The notes: generated from the letters alone by a model not told the origin. A stretch of 64,000 nt of DNA from [Actinobacillus] rossii (GCA_900444965.1 UFRQ01000003.1:2564775-2628774), one strand, 5' to 3'; shown: positions 26,806-41,625, numbered from the stretch's first letter. Made by a program: numbers and translations.

Positions 26806-28557
26806 ATGTTGAATAAATGGTTTTTAACTAAAAATGCGTTCTTAGCGGTAAAACCATTCAGTGCAATGAAAGATAGTTTGCGTTTGGGTTATACAAAACA
26901 GCATCTAATCAAAGACATTATTGCAGGCCTCACTGTTGGTATTATTGCGATTCCACTTTCGATGGCATTAGCGATTGCTAGTGGCGTGCCACCACAGCAT
27001 GGGCTTTATACCGCAATCATCGCGGGAATTGTTATCGCGCTGACTGGTGGTTCTCGTTTTAATATTTCTGGGCCCACGGCTGCATTCGTCGTAATTTTAT
27101 ACCCCGTCACGCAACAATTTGGTTTAGGTGGATTGTTAATGGCGACCCTGCTTTCAGGTGTCATTCTCGTTCTTATGGCACTTTTTCGCTTAGGGCGTTT
27201 AATTGAATACATTCCATTACCGGTTACACTTGGTTTTACTTGTGGTATTGGTATCACGATTGCCACGCTACAAATCAAAGATTTCTTAGGGTTAACTATC
27301 CCGACTATGCCTGCGCATTATATTGATAAAGTGCAAACCATTTTCGGCGCACTTCCTACAATCAATTGGGCTGACACGATGGTTGGCGTTGTCACATTAA
27401 TTGTACTTACACAATGGCGCCGTTTACGTATAGCCCTTCCTGGACATTTGCCTGCCGTTATTGTTGGTACATTATTGGCTTTAGTTTTAAGCCATTTTGA
27501 TATGAAAGTGGCGACTATCGGTTCAGCGTTTCAATACACCCTTTCAGACGGTACAGTAGGAAATGGTATCCCGAATGTTTTACCCGCATTTATGCTGCCA
27601 TGGAATATTCCGAACGCCCAAGGTGAAATAATTACTTGGAATTTAACCGCACTTCAAGCCATTCTACCAGCCGCATTTTCGATGGCGATGCTTGGCGCAA
27701 TTGAATCCTTACTTTGTGCCGTTGTATTGGACAATATGACTGATACGAAACACCACTCTAACAATGAATTATTAGCGCAAGGTTTGGGGAATTTAGTTTC
27801 GCCATTTTTGGGTGGGATCACGGCAACAGCAGCAATTGCACGCTCTGCGGCAAATGTAAAAGCGGGGGCAACATCACCAATCGCCAGTATTGTTCATGGT
27901 TTATTTGTATTATTTGCTTTACTCATTTTCGCCCAATGGCTTTCTTATCTTCCATTAGCGTCAATGGCGGCATTATTATTAGTTGTTGCTTGGAATATGG
28001 CGGATATTTACAACATTATCGCGTTAATACGCCGTTCCGGTAAAAATGAGATTGCAGTATTAGTCATTTGTGTTTTGTTGACCGTCATATTTGATATGGT
28101 CATCGCGATTTCGGTTGGCGTATTGCTAGCGAGTTTGCTCTTTATCCGCACTATCGCTGAAATGACTAAGACTATTGAAACCCCTCACCCCGATGACTTA
28201 AATAATGTATTGGTATATCGCGTAAGTGGTCCATTATTCTTCGCGGCGGCTGATAATTTATTCTCGGAATTACATGACAAAACCGTGCATACTGATCACG
28301 AAATCCGTCATATCGTGCTGCAATGCGAAGCGGTTAATGTGCTTGATACTGGGGGAATCCACGCGTTGACTCGTTTTGTTCAACATATGTTGCCACACCA
28401 ACAACTTTATATGTGTAATATGCAATTCCAACCGTTGCGTATGTTAGTGAAATCCAATACGGTGCCTGAATTGAAGAAAATTAATTTCAGCGCGGATTTA
28501 ACCGAAACTTACGGCAAAATCCGTTTACAAGAAAGTGAATTGAATCACCATAATTAA
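26806..28557 (+). CDS. dauA: SulP-family C4-dicarboxylate transporter DauA
   Basis: Inner-membrane carrier with a cytoplasmic STAS domain. It tracks E. coli DauA (YchM) closely: [59 protein letters not shown] and [19 protein letters not shown]. The STAS domain covers roughly the last 110 residues with [13 protein letters not shown]. DauA takes up succinate aerobically in E. coli. From the ATG at 26806 it has 583 residues; a TTG four codons earlier is possible. It lies divergent from tRNA-Ser(GGA) and ends at a two-way terminator. Confidence 0.92.
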   Translation: MLNKWFLTKNAFLAVKPFSAMKDSLRLGYTKQHLIKDIIAGLTVGIIAIPLSMALAIASGVPPQHGLYTAIIAGIVIALTGGSRFNISGPTAAFVVILYPVTQQFGLGGLLMATLLSGVILVLMALFRLGRLIEYIPLPVTLGFTCGIGITIATLQIKDFLGLTIPTMPAHYIDKVQTIFGALPTINWADTMVGVVTLIVLTQWRRLRIALPGHLPAVIVGTLLALVLSHFDMKVATIGSAFQYTLSDGTVGNGIPNVLPAFMLPWNIPNAQGEIITWNLTALQAILPAAFSMAMLGAIESLLCAVVLDNMTDTKHHSNNELLAQGLGNLVSPFLGGITATAAIARSAANVKAGATSPIASIVHGLFVLFALLIFAQWLSYLPLASMAALLLVVAWNMADIYNIIALIRRSGKNEIAVLVICVLLTVIFDMVIAISVGVLLASLLFIRTIAEMTKTIETPHPDDLNNVLVYRVSGPLFFAAADNLFSELHDKTVHTDHEIRHIVLQCEAVNVLDTGGIHALTRFVQHMLPHQQLYMCNMQFQPLRMLVKSNTVPELKKINFSADLTETYGKIRLQESELNHHN

Positions 28558-28578
28558 CAAGCGATATACGCATAAAAC

Positions 28579-28611
28579 AAAGGGCGCAAACCGAAATTTG
28601 CGCCCTTTTTT
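28579..28611. terminator. Bidirectional terminator between dauA and deaD
   Basis: AAAGGGCGCAAA, short loop, TTTGCGCCCTTTTTT. A runs on one side and T runs on the other let it act for both convergent genes. Confidence 0.88.
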
Positions 28612-28625
28612 ACTCTTAATATCAA

Positions 28626-30500
28626 TTAACTGTGACGGCTACCTTTAAAACCTTTTTCACGGAATTCTTTGCGACCATGCTCTTTAAAAGAGCGGTCAGA
28701 TTTTCCTGAGAATTTACGATCGCCTTTAAAACCACGCTCATTACGATCGCTAAAACGACGTTCACTACGTTCATTAAAACGATCATTGCCACGACGTTTA
28801 TTGTCACGACTTTCAAAGCGCTCTGCGCGTTCACTTCCTTGAACTTCACGCACAAATGACATCTGCATTTGTTTGCTCAACACACGAGCTTTCTCGAAAT
28901 GTTTGAGTAATTCTTTCGGCATACCCTGTGGTAATTCAATGGTAGAATAATCGTCATAAAGTTTAATATGACCAATATGGCGACTGTTAATATCACCTTC
29001 ATTCGCAATTGCCCCAACAATATGGCGCACATCAACACCATCCGCGCGACCAATTTCAATACGATATAAATCCATTGGTTGTGGATTACCATATCCACGA
29101 CGTTCTTGTGAATGAGAACCATCGCGACGGTCACCTCGTTCACGACGCTCACCACGTTCACCGCGTTTTGGCATTGGTGGATCTGGTGGAAGAATCAGTT
29201 TTTGTTTACCTTGTAACAACATTAACATTGCAGCGGCAATATCTTCTTGGTCTTGATCGGCCGTAAATAAGTCTTCTAATAAACTACGGTATTGCTCTAA
29301 ATCGTGATGCTCAAGCTGTTTCGTAATTTGTGCCACAAATTTTGCGCGACGACAAGTTTGCAATTTCTCATGATTTGGTAATTCCACTTCATCAATAGGT
29401 TTCTTCATTAAGCGTTCAATATTGCTTAATAGACGACGCTCGCGTGGTTCAACAAATAAGATAGCACTACCAGAACGACCCGCTCGACCTGTACGACCGA
29501 TACGATGAACATAACTCTCTGCATCTAACGGAATATCGTAGTTCACCACCAAGCTAATACGTTCTACATCTAAACCACGGGCAGCCACGTCTGTTGCAAC
29601 CAAAATATCGAGGCTACCATTACGCAAGCGATCTAAAGTTTGTTCACGTGATTGCTGTGTCATATCACCATTTAATGCTGCCGCACGAAAACCACGTTGA
29701 TTTAGCAATTCAGTGACATCTAATGTGCCTGTTTTTGTACGAGTAAAAATAATAGCCGCGTCAAAATCTTCGACTTCTAAGAAACGTAATAAAGCATCAT
29801 TTTTACGGACCCCACGCACATACCAGCAACTTTGTGCAATATCAGGGTTCGTACGTTGTGTTGATTGAATCTTCACTTCTTGTGGATCTGTCATAAAACG
29901 TTTTGTAATGCGGCGGATTGGTTCTGGCATAGTTGCCGAGAATAATGCTGTTTGGTGTTGTTCTGGCAATTCAGCCATCACAGTTTCGACATCATCAATA
30001 AAGCCCATACGTAACATTTCATCTGCTTCATCAAGCACAATAAATTTGAGTGCGGAAAGATCAAGCGTACCACGGTTAATATGATCAAGAATACGTCCTG
30101 GCGTTCCCACCACGACTTGTGCACCTTGACGTAATGCACGAAGTTGGATGTCATAACGTTGTCCGCCATAAAGCGTAACAACACGCACGCCTTTAGCGTG
30201 TTTAGTAAAGTGTTCGCAAGCTTCTGCCACTTGAATTGCAAGCTCACGGGTTGGCGCCATCACTAACATCTGAGGATGTTTCTCATGGGCATTAATTTGC
30301 GCTAATAATGGTAAAGAGAAAGCTGCTGTTTTACCACTGCCTGTTTGTGCCATCCCTAACACATCGCGACCGCTTAAAAGATGCGGAATACAAGCTTGTT
30401 GGATTGGAGATGGTGTAGTAAAGCCCATTTCAGAAACAGCAGAAAGGATAAATTCTGGCAAACCTAAGTCGCCAAAAGTAATAGTATTGGTTTCAGTCAT
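28626..30500 (-). CDS. deaD: Cold-shock DEAD-box RNA helicase CsdA
   Basis: ATP-dependent RNA helicase for ribosome assembly and mRNA decay, especially in the cold. Motifs in order: Q motif with [31 protein letters not shown], then [11 protein letters not shown]. The CsdA-specific RNA-binding domain ([20 protein letters not shown]) follows, then a long Arg/Asp/Gly-rich tail. The length of 624 matches E. coli (629). The region downstream of nlpI and pnp in the same direction mirrors the enteric pnp-nlpI-deaD order. Confidence 0.97.
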   Translation of the reverse strand: MTETNTITFGDLGLPEFILSAVSEMGFTTPSPIQQACIPHLLSGRDVLGMAQTGSGKTAAFSLPLLAQINAHEKHPQMLVMAPTRELAIQVAEACEHFTKHAKGVRVVTLYGGQRYDIQLRALRQGAQVVVGTPGRILDHINRGTLDLSALKFIVLDEADEMLRMGFIDDVETVMAELPEQHQTALFSATMPEPIRRITKRFMTDPQEVKIQSTQRTNPDIAQSCWYVRGVRKNDALLRFLEVEDFDAAIIFTRTKTGTLDVTELLNQRGFRAAALNGDMTQQSREQTLDRLRNGSLDILVATDVAARGLDVERISLVVNYDIPLDAESYVHRIGRTGRAGRSGSAILFVEPRERRLLSNIERLMKKPIDEVELPNHEKLQTCRRAKFVAQITKQLEHHDLEQYRSLLEDLFTADQDQEDIAAAMLMLLQGKQKLILPPDPPMPKRGERGERRERGDRRDGSHSQERRGYGNPQPMDLYRIEIGRADGVDVRHIVGAIANEGDINSRHIGHIKLYDDYSTIELPQGMPKELLKHFEKARVLSKQMQMSFVREVQGSERAERFESRDNKRRGNDRFNERSERRFSDRNERGFKGDRKFSGKSDRSFKEHGRKEFREKGFKGSRHS

Positions 30501-30648
30501 TAAATACTCGAATTGATAAAGGAAAGCTCAATGCTTTCGTGTATAAAATATTGTGGAAAACGTTGAAAAAATTCACCGCACTTTTAACTCTCTATTTAGC
30601 CAATAGTCTCAGTCTAAATAAGCGAGTATCAATTAGATTGGCGTAAGC

Positions 30649-31602
30649 CTACGGTAATTCTTGTATAATCGTTTTTTGTGCCACAACCTGTTTCGTTTGC
30701 GTGCTAGCCGTTTTGTCTTTTAAACGTTCTAGCTCAAACAATGCAAAACGATACTCAACGAAATTATACACCTGATTTGCTACGGCAAGTTTGAACAGCG
30801 TTTCCGCTTCACTCAAGTTGCCCATATTGAGTTTTTGTTTTGCGAGATAAAAATAAGTTTCCGTCAAAATTTCCGCATATTGGGGAGAATTCGGATCCAC
30901 AAAAACTTTCGCTTTGTTTAATAAATCTTGAACGAAAATCTTGCCCAAGTAATATTGGACAATAAAGGTACCCCAATATTCAGTCGAAAGCGTTGCCGCT
31001 CGCTGCACTAAATTCTGTTTTGCCTCATTTGGCTTAAATTTCAAGTCGTTGAAATATAACCATAAAACGCGATAAGGGTCAGTTTTATCTGCCTCATAAA
31101 AATGCAGAAAATCCTGATTCGCCAAGTTATAACGTCCCGTGTAATGGAAATCTAAACCACGGTTTAAATAGGTATAATCGTATTTTGGATCAAGTTCAAG
31201 GACGACATTGAACGCTTCCAATGCACTATCGAAATCTTCATCCAACAACGAATACAAACCTAAATAATTATACACTGCGACCATTTGTGGATGCAGTGCC
31301 AGTGCTTGGGTAAAGTCATAACGCGCCAAAGCCCAAAGCCCTAAACTGTCATAAAGCACACCGCGTTCAAAATGTAAGTCTGCACGCTCGCTCGCTGACA
31401 ATTGTCCTATAATCAGAATTTGACTGATTCGTGCAATCATCACTTCTTGAGCAAAATGCACATTAGGATGTTGTTCCGCCAGCACAATTTTATTTTTCGA
31501 CACAAAAACACTCGATGTATTGTTCACACAGCCCGAGAGCAAAGCAAGGCAGAAACTTGGAAATATCACTCCAAATTTTAACCAACGCACCATTTGTATC
31601 AT
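30649..31602 (-). CDS. nlpI: Lipoprotein NlpI (TPR adaptor of murein hydrolases)
   Basis: Outer-membrane lipoprotein that scaffolds peptidoglycan endopeptidases and the protease Prc in E. coli. The signal ends in the lipobox LLSGC with Cys near residue 25. Several TPR units follow, including YDSLGLWALARYDFTQAL and YNYLGLY/FDSALEAFNVVLELDP, as in E. coli NlpI. It has 317 residues (E. coli 294), the extra being a C-terminal tail. It lies between pnp and deaD, as in enterics. A hairpin of inverted uptake sequences separates it from pnp. Confidence 0.94.
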   Translation of the reverse strand: MIQMVRWLKFGVIFPSFCLALLSGCVNNTSSVFVSKNKIVLAEQHPNVHFAQEVMIARISQILIIGQLSASERADLHFERGVLYDSLGLWALARYDFTQALALHPQMVAVYNYLGLYSLLDEDFDSALEAFNVVLELDPKYDYTYLNRGLDFHYTGRYNLANQDFLHFYEADKTDPYRVLWLYFNDLKFKPNEAKQNLVQRAATLSTEYWGTFIVQYYLGKIFVQDLLNKAKVFVDPNSPQYAEILTETYFYLAKQKLNMGNLSEAETLFKLAVANQVYNFVEYRFALFELERLKDKTASTQTKQVVAQKTIIQELP

Positions 31603-31641
31603 TAAAATCAGCCTTAAGGAAATAAAAATTAAACGAATAAC

Positions 31642-31674
31642 GACCGCACTTTTTGAAACATCAAAAGTGCGGTC
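31642..31674. terminator. Inverted uptake-sequence hairpin after pnp
   Basis: GACCGCACTTTT and AAAAGTGCGGTC form a perfect 12-bp stem with a 9-base loop, 14 bases after the pnp stop. Terminator strength is uncertain because the minus-strand tail is only weakly T-rich. Confidence 0.6.
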
Positions 31675-31687
31675 GAATTTTCATTAA

Positions 31688-33811
31688 TTACTCTTGTTCA
31701 ACAACGTCTGCGTCTGCCGCTTCAGTTTGTTGTGTGTACAAGTCTTTCATTGTTAAACGAATACGACCTTGACGATCGATCTCAACAACTTTTACTGTCA
31801 CTTCTTGTCCGACTTGAAGGTAATCAGCTACTTTTTCAACACGTTCTTCCGCGATTTGTGAAATATGTACTAAACCTTCTTTACCGCCAAGAATTGAAAC
31901 GAATGCACCAAAATCAGCTAAACGGGTAACTTTACCTTGGTAAACGACGCCCGCTTCAACTTCTGCCGTAATATCTTCAATACGCGCCATCACTGTTTTA
32001 GCTGAACTGCCGTCAACTGCCGCGATTTTCACTGTACCATCATCATCAATATCGATTGATGTGCCAGTTTCTTCTGTTAAAGCACGAATTGTAGCACCAC
32101 CTTTACCAATTACATCCTTAATTTTCTTCGGATCAATTTTCATTGTGTAAATACGAGGGGCAAATTCAGAAATTTCAGCACGAGGAGCAGAAATCGCTTG
32201 TTCCATCACTCCTAAAATGTGCATACGTGCACTTTTTGCTTGATTTAACGCAATTTGCATAATTTCAGGCGTAATACCTTCAATTTTGATGTCCATTTGA
32301 AGTGCAGTCACACCTGTACGCGTACCTGCTACTTTAAAGTCCATATCACCTAAGTGATCTTCATCACCTAAGATATCTGAAAGTACAACGAATTTCTCGT
32401 CTTCTTTTACAAGACCCATTGCAATACCTGCAACTGCCGATTTGATTGGCACGCCTGCATCCATTAAGGCAAGTGATGCACCACAAACTGATGCCATAGA
32501 AGATGAACCGTTTGATTCTGTAATTTCAGAAACGACACGAACCACATAAGGGAATTCGTTAATGCTTGGCATTACTGCTGCCACACCACGTTTTGCTAAA
32601 CGACCATGACCAATTTCACGCCGTTTCGGCGAACCCACACGACCCGTTTCACCAACTGAATATGGAGGGAAATTGTAGTGGAATAAGAATGTATCTTGAC
32701 GTTCGCCTGTTAATTCATCAAGAATTTGCGCATCACGTTCTGTACCTAAAGTCGCTACCGCTAATGCTTGCGTTTCACCACGCGTGAAAATTGCAGAACC
32801 GTGAGTACGCGGTAACACGCCAGTACAAATATCTAAAGCACGAATGGTATCAACAGTACGACCATCGATACGCGGCTCACCTGCGATAATACGACCACGC
32901 ACGATTTGGCTTTCAAGTGCGGTGAAAATATCAATAATTTTGCCTTCGCTCACTTCTTCATTTTGCGCTGTAATTTGGGCAATAACATCCGCTTTAATTG
33001 CGTCAATTTGTTCATAACGCACTTGTTTTTCAGTAATACGATACGCATCGCCTAAACGACTTTCAGCAATCGCTTTTACTTGGTCGATTAATGCAGTATC
33101 TGGTTCTGGTGCAACCCAATCCCAACGTGGTTTACCTGCTTCTGCCGCAAATTCTTTAATTGCTTCAACGACAACTTGTTGTTGCTGATGACCAAATACC
33201 ACAGCAGCCAACATTTGTTCTTCTGTTAAAATATCCGCTTCAGATTCTACCATTAATACCGCTTTATCCGTCCCTGCAACGACTAAATCTAAACGGCTTT
33301 GTTTTTGTTCCGCCATAGTTGGGTTTAATACGAATTGATCATTAATAAAACCAACACGTGCCGCACCAATTGGACCATTAAATGGCACACCTGATAATGA
33401 TAATGCCGCAGATGCCCCGATCATTGCCACTAAATCAGGACTGATTTGTGGGTTAACTGAAACGACTGTGGCTATAATTTGGATTTCATTTAAGAAACCT
33501 TCTGGAAATAATGGACGAATTGGACGGTCGATTAAACGAGCAATCAACGTTTCGCCTTCAGAAGGACGACCTTCGCGTTTAAAGAATCCACCAGGAATTT
33601 TACCTGCTGCGTAAGTACGTTCTTGATAATCAACCGTTAATGGAAAGAAGTCTTGACCTTCTTTTACATCTTTTTTCGCCACTACAGTAACGAAAACGGT
33701 CGTATCGTCCATGCTAGCCATTACAGCAGCTGTTGCCTGACGCGCGATTGCGCCAGTTTCTAAAGTCACTGTATGTTGACCATATTTAAATTGCTTTACA
33801 ATTGGAGTCAC
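31688..33811 (-). CDS. pnp: Polyribonucleotide nucleotidyltransferase (PNPase)
   Basis: 3'-to-5' phosphorolytic exoribonuclease of the RNA degradosome. The 707 residues contain two RNase PH domains (first with [19 protein letters not shown], second with [14 protein letters not shown] and [19 protein letters not shown]), then a KH domain ([18 protein letters not shown]) and an S1 domain ([24 protein letters not shown]). The start is GTG at 33811, preceded by AAAGGAAAAAATA. A -10-like TATAAT lies on the minus strand at 33933-33938, giving a leader of about 115 bases, room for the RNase III-processed leader known in enterics. Confidence 0.97.
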   Translation of the reverse strand: MTPIVKQFKYGQHTVTLETGAIARQATAAVMASMDDTTVFVTVVAKKDVKEGQDFFPLTVDYQERTYAAGKIPGGFFKREGRPSEGETLIARLIDRPIRPLFPEGFLNEIQIIATVVSVNPQISPDLVAMIGASAALSLSGVPFNGPIGAARVGFINDQFVLNPTMAEQKQSRLDLVVAGTDKAVLMVESEADILTEEQMLAAVVFGHQQQQVVVEAIKEFAAEAGKPRWDWVAPEPDTALIDQVKAIAESRLGDAYRITEKQVRYEQIDAIKADVIAQITAQNEEVSEGKIIDIFTALESQIVRGRIIAGEPRIDGRTVDTIRALDICTGVLPRTHGSAIFTRGETQALAVATLGTERDAQILDELTGERQDTFLFHYNFPPYSVGETGRVGSPKRREIGHGRLAKRGVAAVMPSINEFPYVVRVVSEITESNGSSSMASVCGASLALMDAGVPIKSAVAGIAMGLVKEDEKFVVLSDILGDEDHLGDMDFKVAGTRTGVTALQMDIKIEGITPEIMQIALNQAKSARMHILGVMEQAISAPRAEISEFAPRIYTMKIDPKKIKDVIGKGGATIRALTEETGTSIDIDDDGTVKIAAVDGSSAKTVMARIEDITAEVEAGVVYQGKVTRLADFGAFVSILGGKEGLVHISQIAEERVEKVADYLQVGQEVTVKVVEIDRQGRIRLTMKDLYTQQTEAADADVVEQE

Positions 33812-34043
33812 TATTTTTTCCTTTTAAATAAATAAGTTAAGTGTTTTACTTCCCAAATTGCGACTAGCAAAAATAATCTCCTAAAAATCATTTTTGATAG
33901 CCGCACGCTAAAACAGAAAATAAAACTGTCGTATTATACTCGCCTTTTTAAGGGATTGGTAACTTTATTTGCAAATTGCTTGTTCTTTTAAAAATCAAGT
34001 ATTAAACTGCTATTGATAACCCATAAGGGCGGTTAAAAAATAA

Positions 34044-34532
<489 letters not shown>

Positions 34533-34550
34533 TTACCGTTCATCCCCAAT

Positions 34551-34584
34551 AATCAATATCCTAGCATTGACTAGGATATTGATT
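34551..34584. terminator. Perfect 14-bp inverted repeat between the YhcH gene and nadV
   Basis: AATCAATATCCTAG, loop CATTGA, CTAGGATATTGATT. It lies between convergent genes and probably ends both transcripts, but the stem is AT-rich and no U run follows, so efficiency is uncertain. Confidence 0.55.
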
Positions 34585-34659
34585 AAAGACGGTAAATTCC
34601 TTTACATGCAGTTAATCACATCACTAAAAACAAACTTTCATCCGTTTACTTTCAGTGAT

Positions 34660-36153
34660 TCATCCTAACAAATTTGCGCGAATGTCATCAAACGTAACCG
34701 TTTTTGTGAGTTTTCCATCTTCAAAAATCACTTCGAGTAAATCATCAGAAAAATCATCTTTTGCCGTCAAACCATCTACATAGCTATCAAAACTGGTGAC
34801 TTTTACACGCCCGCATTGAGATTTTTTCAATCCATCATCCGTTTTAGGATTTTTGAAAATCGCTTTTTCTTCGCCATTGATAATGATAGATGTTGCTTTA
34901 ATAGCAAAACCCAAAGTGTCACGTGTATTGCGTTGATAAGTTTGCGCCCCAACTCCAAATACAATGTTACTCGATGCAAAACCTTTCGCTTTTAAACCCG
35001 CTAAAATTTGAACCATTTTATCGAATGTCACCCCATCGCCATAAATTGCGCCGATATGGGGATCAAGTACTTTATAACCTTTCTTATTAATCGTTCCACC
35101 GAAAATATCCCACAGGCATTCAATGAGCCCTTTGCGCTCATGACTTGAAAGTGTGGTCGAATTTCCACATATAATATCGAAAAAATTACCACTATCCGGA
35201 CGAATAACGACGCGAGCATTAGCTGGACGAGCCATGATTTCATCTTTTAAAATAGGAAGATTCACCGTGATGTTATGCCAAAAATCTGTCGTATCAGACA
35301 CAATGGAAAGCATTGAATGAGGAAACTGTTTCATTAAATAACGAAACGTTGGCAATTCATCAATACCATGTGCACTCATTACTGAATGTTCCGACGCGGG
35401 AATAGATGTGCCAATTAGCTGTGTTGAACCGTAATATGCTTCAATAAATGAAATAGCGGGGATCGTATCAGTACCTAAAAATGCCGTTAAATGTCCTGCA
35501 CCAGATGTTTCTGCTGATTCAAGCGAACTCATACCACGCATAGAAAAATCATGCGATTGAAATGGCACATGCTCTGCAGAATCGCACGTGTCTACCGCAT
35601 ATTCCATGAGTACATTACGATAAGCAAGTGCAATAGATGCGGAAGTAATAGGTTGCCACAATGATACATTTATCAGTGTTTCAAGGTAATTTGTAAGCCA
35701 AAAGAAATTAGGATGTGTATTTTCAATGGTAAGCATCGGGACTTTGATAGCTACGGATTTACCTTCAGGAATCGCTTTAATCCGTACAGGCAAATAGCCC
35801 AAGCGATGCAAAGCGGCAATTTGCTCACCACTCACATCAATAAATAGCGTTCGCTTAATAAAATCACAATATTCTTGTACAATTAAAGATTCATCTCTAG
35901 AAAAAAAATTATCGTTAAAATAACGAATTAAATATTTGATCACGAAAGCCTGAAATCCAAAAGACACAGCTCGTTCAAGATAAGGAGCGTGCTTATTGCT
36001 GCGTGGCGTAAACGTGCTATAAATGTATTGAGAGCCAACGGGATATTGCAATCGGTGAGACGTTTTATAAAAATCGCAGAGCAAAGATGGCACAGCGCTT
36101 GAACATAAAATTTTGTTATATCCATTTTTCATTTCTGATAATTTTCCACTCAT
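34660..36153 (-). CDS. nadV: Nicotinamide phosphoribosyltransferase
   Basis: Makes NMN from nicotinamide and PRPP, so the cell can build NAD from nicotinamide and does not need V factor. The 497 residues match the NadV/NAMPT family: DFYKTSHRLQYP near the start, SHDFSMRGMSS, the SIPASEHSVMSAHG segment, VIRPDSGNF with the conserved Asp, and IYGDGVTFDKM. H. ducreyi carries this gene on a plasmid; Pasteurella and Aggregatibacter are V-factor independent. The start is uncertain: ATG at 36153 or the ATG at 36132 (MKNGYN), since neither has a strong ribosome site. It is convergent with the YhcH gene and divergent from rnr. Confidence 0.93.
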   Translation of the reverse strand: MSGKLSEMKNGYNKILCSSAVPSLLCDFYKTSHRLQYPVGSQYIYSTFTPRSNKHAPYLERAVSFGFQAFVIKYLIRYFNDNFFSRDESLIVQEYCDFIKRTLFIDVSGEQIAALHRLGYLPVRIKAIPEGKSVAIKVPMLTIENTHPNFFWLTNYLETLINVSLWQPITSASIALAYRNVLMEYAVDTCDSAEHVPFQSHDFSMRGMSSLESAETSGAGHLTAFLGTDTIPAISFIEAYYGSTQLIGTSIPASEHSVMSAHGIDELPTFRYLMKQFPHSMLSIVSDTTDFWHNITVNLPILKDEIMARPANARVVIRPDSGNFFDIICGNSTTLSSHERKGLIECLWDIFGGTINKKGYKVLDPHIGAIYGDGVTFDKMVQILAGLKAKGFASSNIVFGVGAQTYQRNTRDTLGFAIKATSIIINGEEKAIFKNPKTDDGLKKSQCGRVKVTSFDSYVDGLTAKDDFSDDLLEVIFEDGKLTKTVTFDDIRANLLG

Positions 36154-36274
36154 TAAATTAAAATAAGTATAGTAAATATAACACCATTGATTTGACGATG
36201 CACGTATTAATTCCTTGCCTAATTCGCATCAAACTGTCAAACTTAGCTTATTCATTCTCAGAAGGAGAAATATT

Positions 36275-38731
36275 ATGGCAGGCAAACCAACAGCTAAAAT
36301 GGCGACAAAAACAATAAATAAAAAAACAGCCTCAAAAACACGCAAAAAAACAACCGCACTTTTCGATCCTATTCATCTTGATCCTAATTATCAGCAAGAA
36401 CAAGCCAAATACGACAACCCTATTCCAAGTCGTGAATTCATCTTGCAAGTAATTCGCGAACATAATCAGCCGATGAGCAGAGAGGAATTATTAACGACTT
36501 TTGGTATTCAAGATGAAGAACGAACTGAAGGCGTCCGTCGCCGTTTGCGAGCAATGGAAAATGATGGTCAATTGGTCTTCACCAAACGCAAATGTTATGC
36601 ATTAGCCGAAAAATTGGATTTATTAAAAGGTACAGTGATCGGACACCGTGATGGTTATGGTTTTCTACAATTGGAAAATCACAGTAATGAAAAAGATCTC
36701 TTTATTCCGAATGGACAAATGCAACGCGTAATGCACGGCGATTTTGTGCTGGCACAAAAAAGTGGATTTGACCGCCGCGGTCGTCAAGAAGTACGCATTG
36801 TTCGTGTATTAGAAAGTCGTAAAAAAGAAATTGTTGGACGCTTTTTCTTAGAAGACGGCATTGGCTATGTGGTCCCTGATGATAGCCGAATTGGGCGCGA
36901 TATTCTGGTACCAAACGAAAGCCGTATGGGCGCGCGTATGGGACAAGTAGTCGTCGTTGCATTACGCCCTCGCACTGCCAGTTTCAGCGCGCCAGTAGGC
37001 GATATTATTGAAATTTTAGGCGATAATATGGCAAAAGGAATGGAAGTGGAAATTGCGATTCGTAATCACGATATTCCCCATCAATTTCCACCCGCAGTCG
37101 AAAAAGCGGTAAAAAAATTCACCGAAGAAGTGCCTGAAGAAGCGAAACAAGGGCGCGTAGATTTACGCGATTTACCGCTCGTGACGATTGATGGCGAAGA
37201 TGCTCGCGATTTTGATGACGCCGTACATTGCCGCAAAGAAAAAAATGGCTGGCGTTTATGGGTCGCCATTGCGGATGTGAGTTATTATGTTCGCTTACGT
37301 TCCGCTTTAGACGCAGAGGCGCGCAATCGTGGCAACTCAGTCTATTTCCCCAATCGCGTGATTCCTATGTTACCAGAGATTTTGTCCAATGGACTTTGTT
37401 CACTCAATCCACAAGTGGATCGTCTCTGTATGGTCTGTGAAATGCAGCTCTCAAATAAAGGTCAACTCAAAAGTTATGAATTTTATGAAGCGGTGATGAA
37501 CTCACACGCGCGTTTAACTTATACCAAAGTGGCAAAAATTCTGGATGGCGACGAAGAATTACGTCAACGTTATGCAGGTTTAGTACCGCATTTAGAAGAA
37601 CTGCACTCGATGTATAAATCCTTGCTTGCGGCGCGTCATCAGCGTGGTGCCATTGATTTTGAAACCATTGAAAGTAAATTTATTTTCAATGAAATGGGAC
37701 GCATTGAACGTATCGAGCCTGTTGAACGTAATGATGCCCATAAAATCATTGAAGAATGTATGATTTTAGCCAATATTTCTGCCGCAAACTTTATGGAGCG
37801 TCATCAAGAGCCCGCCCTTTATCGTATTCATGCGGGTCCTAGCGAAGAAAAATTGACTGCATTCCGTGCCTTTTTAAGTGAATTAGGATTAACCCTTGAA
37901 GGGGGAATGAAACCTACTACAACGGATTATGCAAAATTATTGGTGCAAGTGAAAGAACGCCCTGATCATGAGCTTATCCAAACGATGTTGCTGCGCAGTT
38001 TAAGCCAAGCCGTTTATAATCCAGATAATATTGGTCACTTTGGTTTAGCTCTCGAAGAATATGCCCATTTTACCTCGCCAATTCGCCGTTACCCAGACTT
38101 GACGTTACACCGTGGGATTAAATATTTAATCGCCAAAGGAAAAGGATTGAAACGTAAAACGACCGAAACCGGTGGCTATCATTACAATCTTGATGAAATG
38201 GACGAATTAGGCGATCATTGCTCCATGACGGAACGTCGTGCGGACGATGCGACACGCGAAGTGGCTGATTGGCTGAAATGCGAATTTATGCAAGATCATA
38301 TTGGCGATGAATTTGAAGGTGTTATTTCGTCAGTCACAGGATTTGGTTTATTTGTACGACTAGACGATCTTTTTATTGATGGTCTTGTTCATGTGTCCAC
38401 CTTGGATAATGACTACTACCAATATGATGCGGCGGGACAACGTTTAATTGGCGAAAATTCAGGCATGATTTACCGCCTTGGTGACAGAGTACGCGTTCGA
38501 GTTGAAGCCGCTAACCTTGATCAACATCAAGTGGATTTCAGCCTAGTTTCAAGCGAGCGCACACCACGTCGTGCAGGAAAAACAGCCAAAACTAAAGCAA
38601 AAATCGCCGCAAAAACAACCGCACTTTCAGCACCTAAAAACAAAGGCAAATTGAAAAAACAAAAAAGTGCGGTGAAAAACTCAAAAGTTTCAGACAAAGC
38701 AAAGAAACTCAATAAATCAAGAAAAAAATAA
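36275..38731 (+). CDS. rnr: Ribonuclease R
   Basis: Processive 3'-to-5' exoribonuclease that degrades structured RNA, including rRNA fragments. From the ATG at 36275, after AGAAGGAGAAATATT, it has 818 residues (E. coli 813). Order: lysine-rich start, helix-turn-helix, cold-shock domains, the RNB catalytic domain with [13 protein letters not shown], an S1 domain ([15 protein letters not shown]), and a very lysine-rich tail. Three uptake sequences lie in the two lysine-rich ends (36353, 38618, 38665), where they encode Thr-Ala-Leu or Ser-Ala-Val. rlmB follows by 15 bases, as in E. coli. Confidence 0.97.
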   Translation: MAGKPTAKMATKTINKKTASKTRKKTTALFDPIHLDPNYQQEQAKYDNPIPSREFILQVIREHNQPMSREELLTTFGIQDEERTEGVRRRLRAMENDGQLVFTKRKCYALAEKLDLLKGTVIGHRDGYGFLQLENHSNEKDLFIPNGQMQRVMHGDFVLAQKSGFDRRGRQEVRIVRVLESRKKEIVGRFFLEDGIGYVVPDDSRIGRDILVPNESRMGARMGQVVVVALRPRTASFSAPVGDIIEILGDNMAKGMEVEIAIRNHDIPHQFPPAVEKAVKKFTEEVPEEAKQGRVDLRDLPLVTIDGEDARDFDDAVHCRKEKNGWRLWVAIADVSYYVRLRSALDAEARNRGNSVYFPNRVIPMLPEILSNGLCSLNPQVDRLCMVCEMQLSNKGQLKSYEFYEAVMNSHARLTYTKVAKILDGDEELRQRYAGLVPHLEELHSMYKSLLAARHQRGAIDFETIESKFIFNEMGRIERIEPVERNDAHKIIEECMILANISAANFMERHQEPALYRIHAGPSEEKLTAFRAFLSELGLTLEGGMKPTTTDYAKLLVQVKERPDHELIQTMLLRSLSQAVYNPDNIGHFGLALEEYAHFTSPIRRYPDLTLHRGIKYLIAKGKGLKRKTTETGGYHYNLDEMDELGDHCSMTERRADDATREVADWLKCEFMQDHIGDEFEGVISSVTGFGLFVRLDDLFIDGLVHVSTLDNDYYQYDAAGQRLIGENSGMIYRLGDRVRVRVEAANLDQHQVDFSLVSSERTPRRAGKTAKTKAKIAAKTTALSAPKNKGKLKKQKSAVKNSKVSDKAKKLNKSRKK

Positions 38732-38746
38732 ATTAAAGGAAATAAA

Positions 38747-39484
38747 ATGTCCGAAAATATCTACGGAATTCATGCTGTAAAATCATTTTTAGATCGAACG
38801 CCAGAACGTATTATCGAAGTCTTTGTGCTCAAAGGACGTGAGGATAAACGCTTACAACCTTTGCTTAATGAGTTACATAGCTTAGGTGTTTCCGTGCAAT
38901 TTCTCAATCGTCAAACCTTAGACAACAAAGCGAATGGCGAAGTCCATCAAGGGGTGATTGCGCGCGTGCAACTGGCGAAAGAACTCAATGAAAATGATTT
39001 GGATGTTATTCTTGCCAATAAGCAAAACCCATTTTTATTGGTGCTTGACGGCGTAACCGATCCCCATAATCTTGGTGCTTGTTTGCGTACGGCGGATGCC
39101 GCTGGTGTTGATGCCGTTATTGTGCCAAAAGATAAATCAGCACAACTCACTTCAATTGCCCGTAAAGTCGCTTGTGGCGCGGCTGAAGTCGTGCCATTAA
39201 TTCGCGTCACTAATTTAGCGCGTACATTACGGGATATTCAGCAAAATCATAATATTTGGGTAGTGGGAACCGCAGGCGAAGCCACCGAAACGATTTATCA
39301 AACCAAACTCACTGGCGCGCTAGCGTTGGTAATGGGCGCGGAAGGTGACGGCATGCGCCGCTTAACTCGAGAATGTTGCGATCAATTAATCAGCATTCCA
39401 ATGGCTGGTTCAGTGTCATCATTAAACGTCTCCGTGGCAACAGGCGTGTGTTTGTTTGAAATTGTGCGTCAACGATTAGGATAA
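38747..39484 (+). CDS. rlmB: 23S rRNA (guanosine-2'-O-)-methyltransferase RlmB
   Basis: SpoU-family enzyme that methylates G2251 in the P loop of 23S rRNA. It has 245 residues, near the E. coli length. The knotted-fold motifs are intact: [27 protein letters not shown] and [17 protein letters not shown]. The start follows AAAGGAAATAAA. It is co-transcribed with rnr. Confidence 0.97.
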   Translation: MSENIYGIHAVKSFLDRTPERIIEVFVLKGREDKRLQPLLNELHSLGVSVQFLNRQTLDNKANGEVHQGVIARVQLAKELNENDLDVILANKQNPFLLVLDGVTDPHNLGACLRTADAAGVDAVIVPKDKSAQLTSIARKVACGAAEVVPLIRVTNLARTLRDIQQNHNIWVVGTAGEATETIYQTKLTGALALVMGAEGDGMRRLTRECCDQLISIPMAGSVSSLNVSVATGVCLFEIVRQRLG

Positions 39485-39495
39485 TTAGGCAATAA

Positions 39496-39527
39496 AAAAG
39501 TGCGGTCAAAAACGACCGCACTTTTTA
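39496..39527. terminator. Uptake-sequence terminator between rlmB and ligA
   Basis: AAAAAGTGCGGTC, short loop, GACCGCACTTTTT. A perfect stem of about 13 bp with A and T runs on both sides, placed between convergent genes, makes a good two-way terminator. Confidence 0.8.
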
Positions 39528-39530
39528 TTT

Positions 39531-41621
<2,091 letters not shown>

Positions 41622-41625
41622 TTAG

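Noticed and set aside
28622..29266. Several ORFs overlapping the 3' half of deaD
   Set aside because: They arise from the repetitive Arg/Asp/Gly codons of the helicase tail in other frames.
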